Position numbers and translations under genes: made by a program. DNA of 7,165 bases from an uncultured Prevotellaceae bacterium (GTDB lineage Bacteria; Bacteroidota; Bacteroidia; Bacteroidales; Bacteroidaceae). The stretch spans positions 1 to 7,165 of the forward strand of contig OMXX01000159.1 of the NCBI GenBank assembly GCA_900315105.1, in the 5' to 3' direction. Under the pieces are notes generated by a model, which saw only the letters and a list, made by a program, of their open reading frames with translations, had not been told where the DNA came from and did not search any database. Below are positions 5,860 through 7,165 of the stretch, in pieces (position 1 is the first letter of the stretch; each line of letters starts with the position of its first letter).

Positions 5860-6762
5860 TCAGCCCTCCTTGTATTTGTTCCACATAGCTTTCACTCTCT
5901 CAGCCGTATCTTCCCTGAACCACTTGGGAGAGAGGACTTCGATGTCGCTACCCATAGAAAGGATCTCCTGCTGGAAATCGAAGGTAGGGCGAAGCTTGAC
6001 AGTGAAGATGCTATATTCGTCTGTGCGCTCTATCTCTTTCTGCGACTGATGGAGAGTAAGACTGCGAAGATAATTGGCCTGCCCTGCAGAAACTTTGAGT
6101 TTGACAGTCTCCACATCATAGTTCTGATCTGCGATGATACCAAAGCAATCGTCGAAATAGTCTTCTGCCTTGAAGTCCTTAGGATAGTCGAAAAACTCAT
6201 TGGTAGGCTTTAGGTCCTTAAACCGATTATCAAGAGCATAAATCATGATCTTATTATAGTAAGGACTACAACCTACAAGATACCAACGTTGCTTAAAAGC
6301 TTTCAGACAATAAGGCTCAATCTTGAAAGTAAACGACTCATCGTAGTTATAACTCTGGTAAGTCATTTCGAGAACCTGATTCTTTTTCAATGCTTCTAAA
6401 ATCATAGGAAGGAACTGCTCCCCATCAGGGATCTCTTCAAATAGGATCTTGTCTTTGATACTTACACTATCCAACATCAGATTACTGACAGTCAGCGTAT
6501 TGAAGAGCCAACTACGCATAGATCCGTTTTTCAATTCATCAGCATTTTGTATATAGTAGCGATATTGACCACTATTCTCATTCTCGATAAGGAGACCAAA
6601 CATTTCCTCGATAGACTGACGCCACTTATGAAAGGTGCGGATGGATAGGGGCTTGTCCTCGCTCAGATCGTTGTCAAGCCACCGTTGGTTAATCTCCTCA
6701 AACGAAATCTTCTTGGCCTTATAGATGGTTTCCACCAGCCAGACGTACTTGTTTAAAAACAA
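5860..6762 (-). CDS. WYL-domain transcriptional regulator (N-terminal start uncertain)
   Basis: This is a DNA-binding regulator with an N-terminal winged-helix-like region (~1-75), a WYL ligand-sensing domain (~125-205, with W160-Y161-L162 in FKQRWYLVG) and a C-terminal WCX-type extension (~215-298). At 300 aa it has normal family length. WYL proteins bind nucleic-acid or nucleotide signals, and several regulate phage-defence loci, for example BrxR and CapW. The start is problematic. In this frame the only start before the core domain is TTG 6760-6762, preceded by an in-frame TAG. An ATG at 6791-6793 would enter this frame if the 9-A run at 6775-6783 had eight As, giving MSLEKKQTYALFLNKYVW, which looks more natural. 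It is the first gene of an operon with the exonuclease. Whether it controls cas9 is unknown. Confidence 0.9.
   Translation of the reverse strand: MFLNKYVWLVETIYKAKKISFEEINQRWLDNDLSEDKPLSIRTFHKWRQSIEEMFGLLIENENSGQYRYYIQNADELKNGSMRSWLFNTLTVSNLMLDSVSIKDKILFEEIPDGEQFLPMILEALKKNQVLEMTYQSYNYDESFTFKIEPYCLKAFKQRWYLVGCSPYYNKIMIYALDNRFKDLKPTNEFFDYPKDFKAEDYFDDCFGIIADQNYDVETVKLKVSAGQANYLRSLTLHQSQKEIERTDEYSIFTVKLRPTFDFQQEILSMGSDIEVLSPKWFREDTAERVKAMWNKYKEG
5864..5871 (-). promoter_or_regulatory. Strong Shine-Dalgarno deciding the exonuclease start
   Basis: On the minus strand this reads AAGGAGGG, six bases before ATG 5855-5857 and lying within the last codons of the WYL gene. Such a strong site is unusual in this window, where other starts have none. 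It suggests efficient or coupled translation of the exonuclease after the regulator. Confidence 0.75.
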
Positions 6763-6774
6763 TGCATAGGTTTG

Positions 6775-6783
6775 TTTTTTTTT
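6775..6783 (-). repeat. 9-A homopolymer at the WYL gene 5' end
   Basis: Nine consecutive As on the minus strand separate an upstream ATG (6791-6793) from the WYL coding frame. With nine As the ATG frame runs on as MSLEKKTNLCIVFKQ and is out of register. With eight As it joins the WYL frame directly. The run is a candidate site for phase variation, transcriptional slippage or a sequencing/assembly error. Confidence 0.6.
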
Positions 6784-6793
6784 CTAGGGACAT

Positions 6794-6961
6794 TTTATCT
6801 GGGGACAGACCCTAAATTAAATTCCCCAAATGACCTGATTTTAATGGCGTTTTATTTTTTCTGCTGTATTTTCGTAGAAATATGATGGATGTTTGAAAGA
6901 AAATAGTTATCTTTGCATCACTTTTTAAATTATCTCAAAATAAAAATTCCTAATTCTAAGT
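6794..6961. other. Divergent intergenic region between the WYL operon and the right-edge gene
   Basis: This is A/T-rich with one G/C-rich island. TGGGGA (6800-6805) can pair with TCCCCA (6823-6828), and GGGGACAGACCC lies at 6801-6812. GGGACA occurs twice, at 6787-6792 and 6802-6807. No clear TAnnTTTG box was found for the minus-strand WYL operon. The plus-strand promoter for the right-edge gene lies at 6908-6915. The island might be an operator or a REP-like remnant, but neither is proven. Confidence 0.4.
6908..6915 (+). promoter_or_regulatory. Promoter -7 box of the right-edge gene
   Basis: TATCTTTG matches TAnnTTTG exactly and is followed by CATCA. Initiation would be near 6920, leaving a ~40-nt A/T-rich 5' untranslated region before ATG 6962. 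A TTTG at 6892-6895 lies only 12 bp upstream, and no good -33 box is present at 19-21 bp. Confidence 0.6.
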
Positions 6962-7165
6962 ATGAACTTAATAACTGAAGAGATTGAGGGATCTCAACTG
7001 GGGGGAGCTCAGGCTGCTGTCTCCGGAGCTTCCCCCTACCATCCAACTGATCTGAGTGACAAGATTTTCGACATCAATGTCTTAGTCTGCAATTACACCC
7101 AACATCCGACCAAGAGGAAAGAGACGAGGAGTGATATGGTTCATTCTTTGATTAATATGCTGACG
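6962..7165 (+). CDS. N-terminal part of an unrecognised protein (3'-truncated)
   Basis: ATG 6962-6964 opens a frame of 68 codons with no stop before the window edge. It starts MNLITEEIEGSQLGGAQAAV and includes KIFDINVLVCNYTQHPTKRK. No signal peptide, membrane segment or known motif is seen. A good -7 box sits 46 bp upstream of the ATG. There is no Shine-Dalgarno, as usual for this phylum. The N-terminal ~35 residues look flexible (Gly, Ala, Ser, Pro rich), and the following part looks like folded domain sequence. I do not recognise the family. It is divergent from the WYL operon. Confidence 0.6.
   Translation, partial: MNLITEEIEGSQLGGAQAAVSGASPYHPTDLSDKIFDINVLVCNYTQHPTKRKETRSDMVHSLINMLT

Noticed and set aside
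5858..5884. Longer start for the exonuclease at ATG 5882-5884
   Set aside because: It overlaps the WYL gene by 25 bp, and the extra nine residues are encoded by the Shine-Dalgarno region of the better start at 5857.
5380..6049. Plus-strand frames of 102 and 210 codons opposite the exonuclease and WYL genes
   Set aside because: The minus-strand genes have complete catalytic or domain motifs. The plus-strand translations have none and start without any regulatory signal.

Overview
The window looks like a Bacteroidota (Bacteroidales) chromosome, probably Prevotella or a close relative. Three things support this. The Cas9 is of the large (~1,400 aa) type II-C kind found in Bacteroidota. Promoter-like sites match the TAnnTTTG -7 box used by that phylum's primary sigma factor. 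Most starts are preceded by A/T-rich sequence rather than a Shine-Dalgarno motif. The genus is inferred from general resemblance and was not tested.

Layout. Positions 2-199 (+) hold the C-terminal end of a protein with an HDRFLIID...GASVKDMG motif. Positions 200-307 are a short gene-free stretch that may be the CRISPR leader. Positions 308-815 are a CRISPR array of seven identical 47-bp repeats and six 29-30-bp spacers. Twelve bases further on, tail to tail, is cas9 (828-5024, minus; 1398 aa, all RuvC and HNH catalytic residues present). The cas9 5' side holds a divergent promoter region and then a tracrRNA gene on the plus strand (~5114-5204). The tracrRNA has an anti-repeat complementary to the 5' half of the repeat, a nexus-like segment and a hairpin/poly-T terminator. 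After an intergenic stretch with a strong stem-loop comes a two-gene minus-strand operon: a WYL-domain regulator (5860-6762) followed by a DnaQ-like DEDDh exonuclease (5366-5857). The right edge carries a Bacteroidota-type promoter and the start of an unrecognised plus-strand gene (6962 onward).

How the parts work together. Cas9, tracrRNA and crRNAs form a complete interference module. crRNAs should be made on the plus strand, because the anti-repeat pairs with the repeat half that follows each spacer. Each repeat also appears to carry its own promoter (TTG, 19 bp, TATCTTTG), so each spacer could be transcribed independently. The adaptation genes cas1 and cas2 are absent from the window, including the short gap between cas9 and the array where II-C loci often place them. 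The WYL regulator and exonuclease are a plausible defence-associated neighbour pair, but nothing in the sequence proves a link to the CRISPR system.

The strongest points for follow-up are the promoter inside each repeat, the lack of cas1/cas2, a 9-A run that appears to put the WYL regulator's natural start out of frame, a duplicated module in the Cas9 C-terminus, and a possible Cys4 site in Cas9.
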